64,000 bases of DNA. Source: Acetobacter musti (GTDB lineage: Bacteria > Pseudomonadota > Alphaproteobacteria > Acetobacterales > Acetobacteraceae). The number at the start of each line of letters is the position of its first letter. The first letter of the stretch is position 1. Positions 34,104 through 42,747 of the stretch are shown one piece after another. The stretch covers positions 1 through 64,000 of the forward strand of contig NZ_WOTB01000004.1 of NCBI RefSeq assembly GCF_011516835.1, given 5' to 3'. The notes beneath the pieces were generated by a model that had not been told where the DNA came from, ran no database searches, and saw only the letters and a program-made list of their open reading frames with translations. The position numbers and the translations under genes were made by a program.

Positions 34104-35260
34104 GCGGGAGCACCGGAGCGGGGGAGGCGGACAAACCAGTGCCTCCCGTCAGGCCGCCGGGCGAGATGCGGTTGCGCGTGACGCGACCGCCGGTCACGCG
34201 GCTGTCGCGCAGGGTGATCATGGGGCTGACGCTGGTGGCGGTGCTCGGCGTCGGGGGCGCGCTCTATGTGGCGCTGAAGTCCGCACCCCGAACGGGCAAG
34301 GCCGAACTCTATAATACCGGCAATCGCACCACGCCGGACGGGCTGGCGAATCTGCCGGGAGACTATACCCACCCGCCGCGCCTCGGGCCTCCTTTGCCCG
34401 GCGATCTCGGCAGGCCGTTCCTCAAAGCAGGTGTGGGTGTCCCCGGCATGGCGACATCGGCGGCACCCGCCGATCCCGAAAAGCAGCGTATGGCTCAGGA
34501 GCAGGAAGCAGCACGGGTCAGCCATCTCTTTACCCAGACGCAGGTCGGGCGAAACAGTGCTGCCCCGGTGACAGCTGGTGCCACCCCGGTTCCGGCTGCC
34601 GGTGCTGCCACTGATCGCAACCAGGCGTTTCTCGATGGCCCGGTCGACCAGCGTACCGTCAGTGCCGCGCGTCTGACTCCCGCTCCCAGCCCGTATATAA
34701 TCCAGGCGGGATCGATCATTTCCGGCGCGCTGATTACTGGCATCCGCTCCGACCTGCCCGGCGAGGTCACGGCGCAGGTGACGGAGAATGTCTATGACAG
34801 TCCGACCGGGCATATCCTACTGATCCCGCAGGGCGCGACGCTGATCGGCCGCTATGACTCTCAGATCTCCTATGGCCAGACCCGTGTGCTGCTGGTCTGG
34901 ACCCGGCTGATGCGCGGTGCCGGGGGTTCGATCGTGCTGGAGAACGAGCCGGCCGCTGATCCGGCGGGCTTCGTCGGGTTGCAGGACCAGACCGACAACC
35001 ATTGGGGCGAGGTGTTCAAGGCCGCCCTGGTCTCGACGATGCTGAGCGTGGGCTCCGAGGCCGACATCAGCGGCGGCAATGGCATCGCCCAGGCCTTGCG
35101 GACCGGCGGCTCGCAGGGCTTCAACCAGATCGGCGAGCAGATCGTCGGACGCTCGCTGAATATCCAGTCGACCAATATCATCCGGCCGGGCTTTCCGGTG
35201 CGGGTCATGGTGCATCGTGACCTGGTTCTCGCCCCCTACGGACAGGAGGTTTCCCGATGA
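34100..35260 (+). CDS. trbI: TrbI, VirB10-like transfer protein
   Basis: A 386-residue protein bridging the inner and outer membranes in the channel. The N-terminus is Pro-rich and cytoplasmic, and a membrane segment lies at about 37-55. A long Pro/Ala-rich linker leads to the C-terminal VirB10 domain from about residue 195 (PYIIQAGSIISGALITGIRS, LLIPQGATLIGRYDSQISYG, VRVMVHRDLVLAPY). A GTG start at 34100 within the trbG stop is favoured over the longer frame. Confidence 0.92.
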   Translation: MSGSTGAGEADKPVPPVRPPGEMRLRVTRPPVTRLSRRVIMGLTLVAVLGVGGALYVALKSAPRTGKAELYNTGNRTTPDGLANLPGDYTHPPRLGPPLPGDLGRPFLKAGVGVPGMATSAAPADPEKQRMAQEQEAARVSHLFTQTQVGRNSAAPVTAGATPVPAAGAATDRNQAFLDGPVDQRTVSAARLTPAPSPYIIQAGSIISGALITGIRSDLPGEVTAQVTENVYDSPTGHILLIPQGATLIGRYDSQISYGQTRVLLVWTRLMRGAGGSIVLENEPAADPAGFVGLQDQTDNHWGEVFKAALVSTMLSVGSEADISGGNGIAQALRTGGSQGFNQIGEQIVGRSLNIQSTNIIRPGFPVRVMVHRDLVLAPYGQEVSR

Positions 35261-35523
35261 TGAAGCTCAGGCTTGGGCCAATTGCGGATGACAGGCCGAT
35301 ACGCGTGACCGTCGAGCTTCCCGCCGCCGTGCATCGCGATCTGGTTGAATACGGGCGGCTGCTGGCGCGTGAGAGCGGTCAGGCCGAGATCACGCCAGCA
35401 AAGCTGATTGGGCCGATGCTCGCGCGCTTTATGGCTGGCGATCGAGCCTTTTCCTTGGCAAGACGTCTTCTCGCCGGTCGTCCGGAACTAGATCACGGAC
35501 AAAAGCCACGAACCGACCCGTAA
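35257..35523 (+). CDS. DUF2274 domain protein, altered 3' end
   Basis: An 88-residue protein. Residues 1-62 follow the DUF2274 pattern (KLRLGPIADDRPIRVTVELP, then LIGPMLARFMAGDRAF), a family that closes trb operons in this type of element. The last 25 residues are not family-like, and their DNA overlaps the 3' end of the opposing LysR gene by 95 bases. This suggests that the original end was replaced at a junction near 35440-35460. ATGA overlap with trbI. Confidence 0.75.
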   Translation: MMKLRLGPIADDRPIRVTVELPAAVHRDLVEYGRLLARESGQAEITPAKLIGPMLARFMAGDRAFSLARRLLAGRPELDHGQKPRTDP

Positions 35524-36352
35524 CGGTGTCCTGATTATTGGCATCCCAACCGAGGCGAATTTGCAATTGCGTATTCCTCTCCCGTAGTGGCCGGAAAATG
35601 ACACCCGGAAAACCCTGTTCCGCCTGACTCTGGACGGCAAGGGTCATGCCATATCCAGATCCAACAAGCGCAAATACGGACTGCTTTCCCGCCGGATGAC
35701 TTTCAAGGGTGATGTCGCTGCCCAAAATTTCTAGGTAACGACGTCGCACACTATAATCACCTCCCCAATCCTGTAGTAGAAATGTTTCGTTCTGCAATTC
35801 CTTGCGTGTCACGCTTTCATATTGACGTAGTGGATGCTCGCTCGGCATGGCTAACATCAGATTTTCAACGCAAAACGGAAGTGACTCAAGGTAGTCGGAC
35901 TGAATGAATGGAGTGAAGAAAATCACATCCACACGATGCCGAAATAGAGCGGATTGGAGGTCAAAATCTCCCATTTCGTGAAAAGAAACTCTGATATCGG
36001 GATGTTTTTTTCGCCATGCTGATAACGCCAGCCTGATGCGTTGGCCGACGAGGGGTAGTAGACTGCCAATCCGAATGACCCCTCGGCGGCCCGTTCCTAG
36101 AATTTGCGACAAGGCTCTTATTTCGTCCCAATCATCAAGCAATGAGCTGATTCGATGGAAGAGGACATCGCCAGCCGCAGTCAGTCGAATGCCGCTGTGG
36201 GTTCTTTCCAGCAGGGTAACGCCAAGCTCATCTTCAAGCTTATCGATTGCTCTGGTCATTGTCGAAACTCTGACACCATGAAGCCAGGCCGCCCGTGTCA
36301 GGCTACCGGCCTCAACGGCAAACCTGAAGTATTCGAGATTTGTACTGCGCAT
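35429..36352 (-). CDS. LysR-family regulator
   Basis: A 307-residue LysR-type protein. The HTH is at residues 1-60 (NLEYFRFAVEAGSLTRAAWL, then VSTMTRAIDKLEDELGVTLL). The effector domain starts near 90 (GVIRIGSLLPLVGQRIRLAL). The last 18 residues are encoded in the overlap with the DUF2274 gene and may be non-native. GC content is clearly lower than in the trb genes. It lies downstream of the SDR-SnoaL-quinone reductase genes in the same direction, but with a 125-base gap, so its target is uncertain. Confidence 0.87.
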   Translation of the reverse strand: MRSTNLEYFRFAVEAGSLTRAAWLHGVRVSTMTRAIDKLEDELGVTLLERTHSGIRLTAAGDVLFHRISSLLDDWDEIRALSQILGTGRRGVIRIGSLLPLVGQRIRLALSAWRKKHPDIRVSFHEMGDFDLQSALFRHRVDVIFFTPFIQSDYLESLPFCVENLMLAMPSEHPLRQYESVTRKELQNETFLLQDWGGDYSVRRRYLEILGSDITLESHPAGKQSVFALVGSGYGMTLAVQSQAEQGFPGVIFRPLRERNTQLQIRLGWDANNQDTVTGRFVAFVRDLVPDDRREDVLPRKRLDRQP

Positions 36353-36477
36353 GGTACGAGCGAACCTGTGTCACTATCGCCAAAATCTCGCTCACATGAG
36401 GTTTCCAGCAGCTTCCTCATGTGGCCCGAGATAATGCAGAATGCCGCGTCTCCGCTTAAGCCTGCTTTCCGGCCTCT

Positions 36478-37443
36478 TCACGGAATCAGCAGGAGCTTGC
36501 CGGTCGTCTTGCGGCTCTCCATGTCGGCATGAGCGCGGGCAGCGTCGGCCAGCGGGTAGGTGCCGCCGATATGGACCTTCATCTTGCCTTCGATGATCCA
36601 ATTGAAGATCTGCGCCGAATGGGCGCGTAGCAGGTCCGGCGTATGAATATGGTCCACGAAGACCGCATAACCGATCTTGATGCTTTTTGGGATGCTGGTG
36701 ATCTCGATTGGGCCGGGGCCACCAAGCACCGGGCCGAACCAGCACAGCGTGCCGGAGCGGCGCAGAGCATTGAGCGATGCCCGCCACGTCACAGGACCCG
36801 TGCCGTCATAGGCGACATGCACGCCTTCGCCGTCAGCCACGCGGACGACTTCTTCGGCAAAATCGCCGCCGGCATCCACGATGACATGATCGGCACCGGC
36901 CCCACGCGCGATCTCGACCTTCTCCTGCGACGACACCCGGCCGATGACCTTGCCGCCCCGGATCTTGATGATCTGCGTCAGTAGCAGGCCGAGCCCACCG
37001 GCCGCCGCGTGGACTAGGGCAAATTCTCCCTGCTGGACCGGGTAGAAATCCGTCGCGAAATGGCTGGCCGTCAGGCCCTGCATCATGACGGACGCAGCTG
37101 TCTGGTCGTCAATCGCGTCGGGAACGGGCACGAGTGCCCCTGCCGGAATGACGGCGCGACTGGCATAGCTGCCGGGGGAGTAAACCCAGGCCACGCGCTC
37201 GCCCGGTCGGAAATCCTCGACATCTTGGCCGACGGACAGGACGCGGCCCGCGCCCTCGACGCCGAGGATCTTCGGATCGGCTTCCATCCAGAACATACCG
37301 CGCCGGACGCCGGTATCCATGAAGTTGACGCCGGCCGCGGCCACATCGACCAGAACTTCGCCGGGACCCGGCACCGGGTCGGGTCTCTCGACCAGTTCAA
37401 GAACCTCGGGGCCGCCCGGTTCGCGCATTACGATAGCGTGCAT
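36478..37443 (-). CDS. Quinone oxidoreductase-type MDR enzyme
   Basis: A 321-residue zinc-independent medium-chain dehydrogenase/reductase, NADPH:quinone reductase-like. Landmarks are MHAIVMREPGGPEVLELVER at the start, AAAGVNFMDTGVRRG near 33, and the nucleotide-binding VHAAAGGLGLLLTQIIK near 145. No structural-zinc cysteines are seen. It would detoxify quinones or reduce enones; the substrate is unknown. Last gene of a probable SDR-SnoaL-quinone reductase operon. Confidence 0.9.
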   Translation of the reverse strand: MHAIVMREPGGPEVLELVERPDPVPGPGEVLVDVAAAGVNFMDTGVRRGMFWMEADPKILGVEGAGRVLSVGQDVEDFRPGERVAWVYSPGSYASRAVIPAGALVPVPDAIDDQTAASVMMQGLTASHFATDFYPVQQGEFALVHAAAGGLGLLLTQIIKIRGGKVIGRVSSQEKVEIARGAGADHVIVDAGGDFAEEVVRVADGEGVHVAYDGTGPVTWRASLNALRRSGTLCWFGPVLGGPGPIEITSIPKSIKIGYAVFVDHIHTPDLLRAHSAQIFNWIIEGKMKVHIGGTYPLADAARAHADMESRKTTGKLLLIP

Positions 37444-37488
37444 GCCAGTCTTCCTTGGAATGGTTAGTCAAAGGGGGTATGCGTCAGG

Positions 37489-37890
37489 TCACGACTGCGG
37501 CGCCGCAAGCGGCTTCGTGGCGTTCAGGGTCTCGCGGGCGGACTGGCCGTCGCTGTAATCATGCCAAAGCACGATGCGGCCATTGCGGACTTCATAGGTC
37601 GCCATGTTAGGGATGGCGGCGGATTCACGACCGGGCAGGGCCAGGTGATGGATCTGTTCGGCCAGCACGATCGCGCCGTCGACGGCCTGACGGATCGTCT
37701 CGAAGCGCACCTGCGCGAATGCCGTGAAGACCCGCTTCCAGATCTGCACGACGTTTTCTTTCCCGCGCACTTCGGGATCGCCGTGGTTGGAAAACACAAT
37801 GGCGTCGTCAAGGAATGTCTTGAGCAGCTCCGCATCCCTCTTTTCGAAGGATGCGACGAACTGCCGGACTGTTTCTCCTGCATCTGACAT
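37489..37890 (-). CDS. SnoaL/NTF2-like protein
   Basis: A 133-residue protein of the SnoaL-like (NTF2) fold, with VRQFVASFEKRDAELLKTFL at the start, FSNHGDPEVRGKENVVQIWK in the middle and YEVRNGRIVLWHDYSDGQSA near the end. Members include isomerases and limonene-epoxide hydrolase-type enzymes, and many are uncharacterised. It is placed 45 bases upstream of the quinone reductase gene and 41 bases after the SDR gene, so it is likely cotranscribed with both. Confidence 0.82.
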   Translation of the reverse strand: MSDAGETVRQFVASFEKRDAELLKTFLDDAIVFSNHGDPEVRGKENVVQIWKRVFTAFAQVRFETIRQAVDGAIVLAEQIHHLALPGRESAAIPNMATYEVRNGRIVLWHDYSDGQSARETLNATKPLAAPQS

Positions 37891-37931
37891 CTGGACTGTC
37901 CTTTGCTGGGAATGGTTCCGGTAGGCCGGGA

Positions 37932-38672
37932 TCAGGCGGAGTAACCGCCGTCGATCGTCAGCAGGGAGCCCGTGATGAAGCTGGATTCAGGGCTGGCGAG
38001 ATAGGCCACGAAGCTCGCGACTTCCGTATCCGACCCCAGGCGGCCGAGCGCCATGCGGGGACGCAGCATGTCGCGCATCGCGTCGTTCCTGATGTTGTCG
38101 GTTTCGGTCGGGCCGGGCTCGATCGCGTTGATCGTGATTCCGCGCGGCCCGAGATCGCGGGCAATGGCGCGCGTCATGGAACTGACGGCCCCCTTGGTCA
38201 TCGCGTAGGCGAAGGAGCCGGGGAACGCGGTGTAATGCGCGACCACGCTGCTGTTGTTGATGATCCGTCCGCCTTCCTTCATGTGCGGGACGGCTGCCTG
38301 AATCGCGACGAAGGTGCCGCGCACATTGAGGGCGAACATCTTGTCAAAGGTGTCGAGCGCGAACTCGTCCACCGGTCCACCGAGCACGATGCCGGCATTG
38401 TTCACCAGAATGTCGAGGCCGCCCAGCTCCGCGACCGTGCGCGACACGGCAGCCTTGATTTCATCGGCACTGGTGTTGTCCGCCTTGATGGCGAGGGCCT
38501 TGCCCCCGGCAGCGGTGACTTCGGATGCAACCTTGTTGGCTTCATCGGCCGAGGCCGCATAGGTGAAGGCCACGGCCGCGCCGTCTGCCGCGAGGCGACG
38601 GACAATGGCAGCGCCGATACCGCGCGATCCGCCGGTAACAAAAGCAACTTTTCCGGTCAGTGAAAGGCTCAT
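37932..38672 (-). CDS. Short-chain dehydrogenase/reductase
   Basis: A 246-residue classical SDR. The cofactor motif is FVTGGSRGIGAAIVRRLAAD at about residues 10-29, the NNAG motif is LVNNAGIVLGG near 86, and the catalytic Tyr-Lys pair is in YAMTKGAVSSMTRA near 155. The Arg after the first strand (TGGSRGIG) and the ensuing sequence favour NADPH, but this is uncertain. First gene after a clear operator, probably controlled by the TetR protein encoded next to it. Confidence 0.92.
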   Translation of the reverse strand: MSLSLTGKVAFVTGGSRGIGAAIVRRLAADGAAVAFTYAASADEANKVASEVTAAGGKALAIKADNTSADEIKAAVSRTVAELGGLDILVNNAGIVLGGPVDEFALDTFDKMFALNVRGTFVAIQAAVPHMKEGGRIINNSSVVAHYTAFPGSFAYAMTKGAVSSMTRAIARDLGPRGITINAIEPGPTETDNIRNDAMRDMLRPRMALGRLGSDTEVASFVAYLASPESSFITGSLLTIDGGYSA

Positions 38673-38697
38673 TGTTGAAAACTCCTGGTCGATCTGC

Positions 38698-38732
38698 TGA
38701 CTGTTCGTTCAGTTTTCTGGAACGAACAGTCA
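38698..38732 (-). promoter_or_regulatory. Operator of the SDR operon
   Basis: A perfect 13-bp inverted repeat, TGACTGTTCGTTC at 38698-38710 and GAACGAACAGTCA at 38720-38732, with a 9-base centre. It lies 26 bases upstream of the SDR start and overlaps a TTGACT -35-like box on the minus strand. One arm matches a site in front of the tetR-type gene. Confidence 0.7.
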
Positions 38733-38767
38733 AATAAAGAACAAAAAAAGGGGGGAGAGCTTTCCCC

Positions 38768-39340
38768 CTAGCCAAGACAGCGCAGGGCCATCTGTGCGGT
38801 GGCGCGCAGGTCGTCGTGTGTTGCGCCCCCGCGTGCCATGACTTTCAGCCCGATGAACGTTGCATTGATGAACCGTGCGGCATCCTTCGGGTCGATCTCC
38901 GGCGGGATTTCGCCGAGATCCTTGCCGCGCTGGATCGTTGCGGCAAAAATGTTCTGCATGCTTGCGGCAGATGATTTACCGATTGCGGTTACTTCCCGAT
39001 CGCGTCGGCCAAATTCGCATATTGAGCCCACGCCAAGACACATGCTGTCATCCTGAATGCGGGCCGCGAATCCCAACAAGGCGGCTTCGATTGCGGTCAG
39101 AGGAGAGCCGGTCGCCTGAAGCGTTACCGCGATTTGTCCCACACTTTCGAAGCAGTAATGTTGTAAAGCCTCAAGATATAGTGCGCGCTTGTCCCCGAAA
39201 GTGTCGTACATGCTCTGGCGACCGATCCCCATGCTTTTCACGAGGGCCTCGGTCGAAGTCCCTTCGTAACCGTAGGTCGCGAAGGTCTTCGTCGCTGCAG
39301 CCAAGGCCGCTCCCCGGTCAAATGCTTTCGGTCTTGCCAT
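38768..39340 (-). CDS. TetR-family repressor
   Basis: A 190-residue TetR-type regulator with the N-terminal HTH visible as FDRGAALAAATKTFATYGYE, then GTSTEALVKSMGIGRQSMYD and TFGDKRALYLEALQHY. The C-terminal ligand-binding half (from about residue 60) resembles the subgroup controlling SDR and quinone reductase genes. The start at 39340 (MARPKAFDRG) is preferred to the longer frame. It probably binds the inverted repeat before the SDR operon and the related site before its own gene. Confidence 0.9.
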   Translation of the reverse strand: MARPKAFDRGAALAAATKTFATYGYEGTSTEALVKSMGIGRQSMYDTFGDKRALYLEALQHYCFESVGQIAVTLQATGSPLTAIEAALLGFAARIQDDSMCLGVGSICEFGRRDREVTAIGKSSAASMQNIFAATIQRGKDLGEIPPEIDPKDAARFINATFIGLKVMARGGATHDDLRATAQMALRCLG

Positions 39341-39360
39341 CGAATGACACATCGCAATTA

Positions 39361-39376
39361 TGGAACGAATTGTCAA
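39361..39376 (-). promoter_or_regulatory. Half-operator before the tetR-type gene
   Basis: On the minus strand this reads TTGACAATTCGTTCCA; the site in front of the SDR operon reads TTGACTGTTCGTTCCA, 14 of 16 bases identical. It includes a consensus TTGACA -35 box 20-odd bases upstream of the repressor start, suggesting autoregulation. Confidence 0.55.
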
Positions 39377-39507
39377 GAACTGTGTAAGTCTTCATATTTT
39401 TCATGTGGCTGTATCATGCCGGTTATCACACGCATCCTGTGGATGCAGTTCTCGGACTGACATGCAAACGCCTTCACTATCATGTGAAGATACGCATGAC
39501 GCAGCGG

Positions 39508-40167
39508 TCAGGTACTCCAGCGCGATGTGCGGATGATTGAGCAGAAGTTTCCTTTATGAAAATGAGGCTCTTTATCAGCGATCACATCCGCCTTTACGTT
39601 ACCGAAGGTCGTGTCCGGCTTATGGCGGATACCGTCGTAGAATGCCTGGATGATGTCTTCCTTAAAATGCGGTGTCCTTGGAAAGGCGGCAACAACTGCC
39701 TCGCGGACCGTGTCGGGATACTGGTCGTACGTAAGGCCGAGAACGTCCATTTCGACGCCGGCCGTGGTGAGCGCGATCACGGGATGCATGAATTCTGGCA
39801 CGCCAGGGGTCGTGTGGAGGGCGATGCCCGTCCAGACCTTTTCGATGTCAGATGGGTCGACATCGTGACTCTTGAGGAAATCCCGTGCGGCATTGGCGCC
39901 GTCAACTTCGAAACGAAGAGTCTCGCTGCTGTGCGATGGCATCAATCCGATATCGTGGAACATCGCGGCAGCGTAGAGAAGTTCGGGATTGAAGATCAGT
40001 TCGCGCTGCTGCCCGGCAAGCGCGCCGAAGAAATAGACGCGGCTCGAATGATTAAAGAGCAACTCGCTTTCGGTATCACGAATAAACTCCGTGATCGCGC
40101 GGCCAAGAGAGGAGTCCGGCACAACGATGCCATTGATGCTCGTCCCAGAACGAAGCGTATCTATCAT
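39508..40167 (-). CDS. HD-domain protein
   Basis: A 219-residue metal-dependent phosphohydrolase-fold protein. The HD motif is MFHDIGLMPSH near residue 75, preceded by a His in FNHSSRVYFFGAL near 45. The later HTTPGVPEFMHP supplies further His residues. It resembles the HD group that includes cyanamide hydratase-like proteins; the reaction is not known. The start at 40167 is set by AAGGAG. Divergent from the GlxA-type regulator gene. Confidence 0.85.
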   Translation of the reverse strand: MIDTLRSGTSINGIVVPDSSLGRAITEFIRDTESELLFNHSSRVYFFGALAGQQRELIFNPELLYAAAMFHDIGLMPSHSSETLRFEVDGANAARDFLKSHDVDPSDIEKVWTGIALHTTPGVPEFMHPVIALTTAGVEMDVLGLTYDQYPDTVREAVVAAFPRTPHFKEDIIQAFYDGIRHKPDTTFGNVKADVIADKEPHFHKGNFCSIIRTSRWST

Positions 40168-40276
40168 GACGTAAGCTCCTTTTTGTTTCCGGCTCCGACA
40201 ATCCTGACAACGATGTCGCGACCATCCGGCGACCTCCTGCCTCATGAGGCCTGTCGTTTCATGCGGATTTTATTCT

Positions 40277-40332
40277 CTGTCACGGGTGGCAGAAATGACA
40301 TATAGACCTCGTATTCTGCCATAGGGTGACAG
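40277..40332. promoter_or_regulatory. Large inverted repeat abutting a regulator start
   Basis: The left arm CTGTCACGGGTGGCAGAA (40277-40294) and the right arm at 40314-40332 share perfect outer (CTGTCAC/GTGACAG) and inner (TGGCAGAA/TTCTGCCA) parts. They enclose 19 bases in the HD/GlxA divergent region. The right arm ends directly before the ATG at 40333. It is a likely operator, or a structure controlling translation. Confidence 0.6.
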
Positions 40333-41301
40333 ATGATGCCGGCTCCCTCCGATGCCCTTGCCATCTGGTTCGTCGTGTTTCCCGGGTTCGAACTCCTCGA
40401 CGTAAGTGGTCCGCTATGCGCGTTTAATCTGGCGCGCGACTTTCATCGGACGGCCTATGACATCCGGACCGTCTCGGTATCGGGTGGGCTCGTGGCCAGT
40501 TCGTCGGGAGTGACAATCGACACCATCCAGCCACCTGTGCCCAGGCGCCTCGATACGCTTGTGGTCGTGGGGGCTCCCGATACAGAGATGCTCTCCCAGC
40601 AGAATGATCTGATTGCACTTGTGCGCATGCTGGCGCCTCATGCGCGGCGTAGCGCCAGCGTCTGCACCGGAACGTTCGTTCTGGCGGCAGCAGGGCTGCT
40701 AGACGGACATCGCGTGACGACCCATTGGCGACATACGGCTGATATCCAGCGCCGCTATCCCTCGCTCAAGGTCGAGGCCGACCGGATTTTCATTCACGAC
40801 GGTGCGATCTGGACCTCGGCGGGCATTACCGCCGGCATCGATCTTGCGCTGGCGATGATCGAGGAGGATTTCGGGATCGAAAATTCCAAGGCTGTCGCGA
40901 GGGAACTTGTGGTTTATCATCGCCGCAGTGGTGGCCAGTCTCAGTTTTCGACTCTTCTCGACCTGGAGCCGCGCCCAGGGCGCATTCGTGATGCTATTGC
41001 CTATATTCATACGCACTTGCGGGAGCCATTGTCGGTTGAGCGGCTGGCAGATGTCGCGAGGATCAGTCCACGCCAGTTCGCCCGGCAGTTCGTCGTGGAG
41101 ACGGGGGAGACACCGGCTCGCGCAGTCGAGCGCCTGCGGTGTGACGCCGCTCTCCCACGTATCGAAAATACGAGCGAATCGCTCGGCCAGATCGCCTTGC
41201 ATGTTGGCTTTCGCGATCTCGAACGCATGCGTCGCGCGTGCCTGCGCGTATACGGACAGCCGCCACAGGCTCTACGTCGGCGGAATCGTAACAGAGCATA
41301 G
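40333..41301 (+). CDS. GlxA-family AraC-type regulator
   Basis: A 322-residue regulator. The N-terminal DJ-1/PfpI domain (residues 8-185) has the nucleophile-elbow sequence SVCTGTFVLAAAGLLDGH near residue 115. The C-terminal AraC HTH pair lies at about 220-315 (LREPLSVERLADVARISPRQ, then FARQFVVETGETPARAVERL). It probably controls the divergent HD gene. No clear ribosome site: the start is abutted by an inverted repeat, so ATG 40333 or the next ATG 40336 may be used. Confidence 0.9.
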   Translation: MMPAPSDALAIWFVVFPGFELLDVSGPLCAFNLARDFHRTAYDIRTVSVSGGLVASSSGVTIDTIQPPVPRRLDTLVVVGAPDTEMLSQQNDLIALVRMLAPHARRSASVCTGTFVLAAAGLLDGHRVTTHWRHTADIQRRYPSLKVEADRIFIHDGAIWTSAGITAGIDLALAMIEEDFGIENSKAVARELVVYHRRSGGQSQFSTLLDLEPRPGRIRDAIAYIHTHLREPLSVERLADVARISPRQFARQFVVETGETPARAVERLRCDAALPRIENTSESLGQIALHVGFRDLERMRRACLRVYGQPPQALRRRNRNRA

Positions 41302-41609
41302 TTGCGTCGACTAATTCGCTTCGTGTGTTGACCCTAGTGATGTTCCGCGACTTTTTGAAATTAGCCTGTATGAGTAAGCTCTTGACCGCGCGCATGCTGA
41401 GGCGCCTGGGGCAAAAAACGAGAATATGGTTGGAGAGCATTTCTCGTGAGACTGCGGCACATGAGAGATGTTTTCCGGCAACCTCGAAACAGGCGATCCT
41501 GACCCGCAAACAGAAATCTTACTGCCATGGGGCCACGCGGCATCGTCAGGACGCGAACTATTTTGCGTCTTATTGCTTTTGCTTTGTTCCTCCTTGCGGT
41601 GATCTCTAA
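41302..41609. other. Spacer without recognised gene
   Basis: 308 bases between two convergent genes. Several short frames, no ribosome sites, no known insertion-sequence end that I can name. Lower GC than the flanking genes. Confidence 0.35.
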
Positions 41610-42530
41610 TTAGTTATTGCTGAACTGCACATGGGCAAGTTGTTCGGAGATATCCCACAAGCGCGCGGCGGCCTGCCGGTCGAGCGCTGCGGGGGGTATT
41701 TTGGCGACAGTCGGATACCCGCGCGTCTCACTCAGTCTGTCAGGGCCATAATAGCCACCGCCCTTTGCCTCCGATGATGTCGCGGCGAAAAGGGTCGGCA
41801 GTGCGCCCTGTGCGGCTGGCTGGAAAAGAAACCACAATATCCGCCGTGCGAGGCCAAATACGCTCAAAGCGCCAGCTCCGTTCGGAAGCAGATCGGTACG
41901 CGAAATACCGGGATGGGCGGCGATGCTGGTTATTCCCCAGTTTTCCGCTTCGCTGCGACGCTGAAGTTCCAGCGCGAACATCAGGCAGGCCAGCTTAGAC
42001 TGACTGTAGACTGGCATCGGCTTGTAATTATGTGTCGCCTGAAGATCATCGAATGCGATCCGACCGTCACGCGCTGCGATGCTGGAGAGTGTGACAACGC
42101 GCGGATCATGACCCTTGCGAAGCAGGGGCAGCAAATGCGCAGTCAGTGCGAAATGCCCGAGATAGTTGGTTCCGAACTGCAGTTCGAAACCATCCGAGGT
42201 CACTTTGCGTGTGGGGGGCGTCATCACCCCGGCATTGTTGATCAGCACGTCGAGATGGTCGCGCTGGCTGCGCAGGCGCTCACCAAACGCGGCAATTGAC
42301 GCAAGGTCAGCCAGATCAAGAACTTCGAAGCTGATGTCTGCCTCGGGAGTGTCTCTTTTGATCCGGGCAACGGCTTCCGCGCCTTTGCTTGGGTTTCGTC
42401 CGGCGAGAATGACCGTTGCTCCGGCGCGCGCGAGCGCTAGTGCGTCCTCAAACCCGAGGCCGCCTGTTCCGGTCACGACGAATGAGCGGCCACGAATGTC
42501 TGGAATGTTCGATGTCGTCCATTTTCTCAT
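41610..42530 (-). CDS. SDR oxidoreductase (retinol dehydrogenase-like)
   Basis: A 306-residue SDR of the longer type seen in retinol dehydrogenase-like bacterial enzymes. The cofactor motif is FVVTGTGGLGFEDALALARA near residue 16, where the usual TGxxxGIG has changed to TGTGGLG. LINNAGVMTPP lies near 92 and the catalytic pair is in VYSQSKLACLMFALEL near 165. The start at 42530 (MRKWTTSNIPD) is preferred over the longer frame. Divergent from an AraC-type gene that probably regulates it. Confidence 0.88.
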   Translation of the reverse strand: MRKWTTSNIPDIRGRSFVVTGTGGLGFEDALALARAGATVILAGRNPSKGAEAVARIKRDTPEADISFEVLDLADLASIAAFGERLRSQRDHLDVLINNAGVMTPPTRKVTSDGFELQFGTNYLGHFALTAHLLPLLRKGHDPRVVTLSSIAARDGRIAFDDLQATHNYKPMPVYSQSKLACLMFALELQRRSEAENWGITSIAAHPGISRTDLLPNGAGALSVFGLARRILWFLFQPAAQGALPTLFAATSSEAKGGGYYGPDRLSETRGYPTVAKIPPAALDRQAAARLWDISEQLAHVQFSNN

Positions 42531-42747
42531 ATTTGGTTCCTGTCCACGCAAGAAATTCCTTTGGGGGGATGGCTGACAGTTCGACGGCACGCGCCATTGA
42601 TCCCTGCTGATATCTGGTATCTAGCTGCGTACGCCGATGGACCGAATGCCCGAACTGCCAAACTTCTTGCCCGATCCTGCAATGGTCTGGCTTAGGCGGT
42701 GCGCCACGTGTAGACGGGAATAGTTAGAATTTTGGCTGGAGCAAGGA

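Noticed and set aside
41302-41609. Remnant of an insertion sequence
   Set aside because: The low-GC spacer looked like possible IS DNA, but no transposase motif or terminal repeat could be found.
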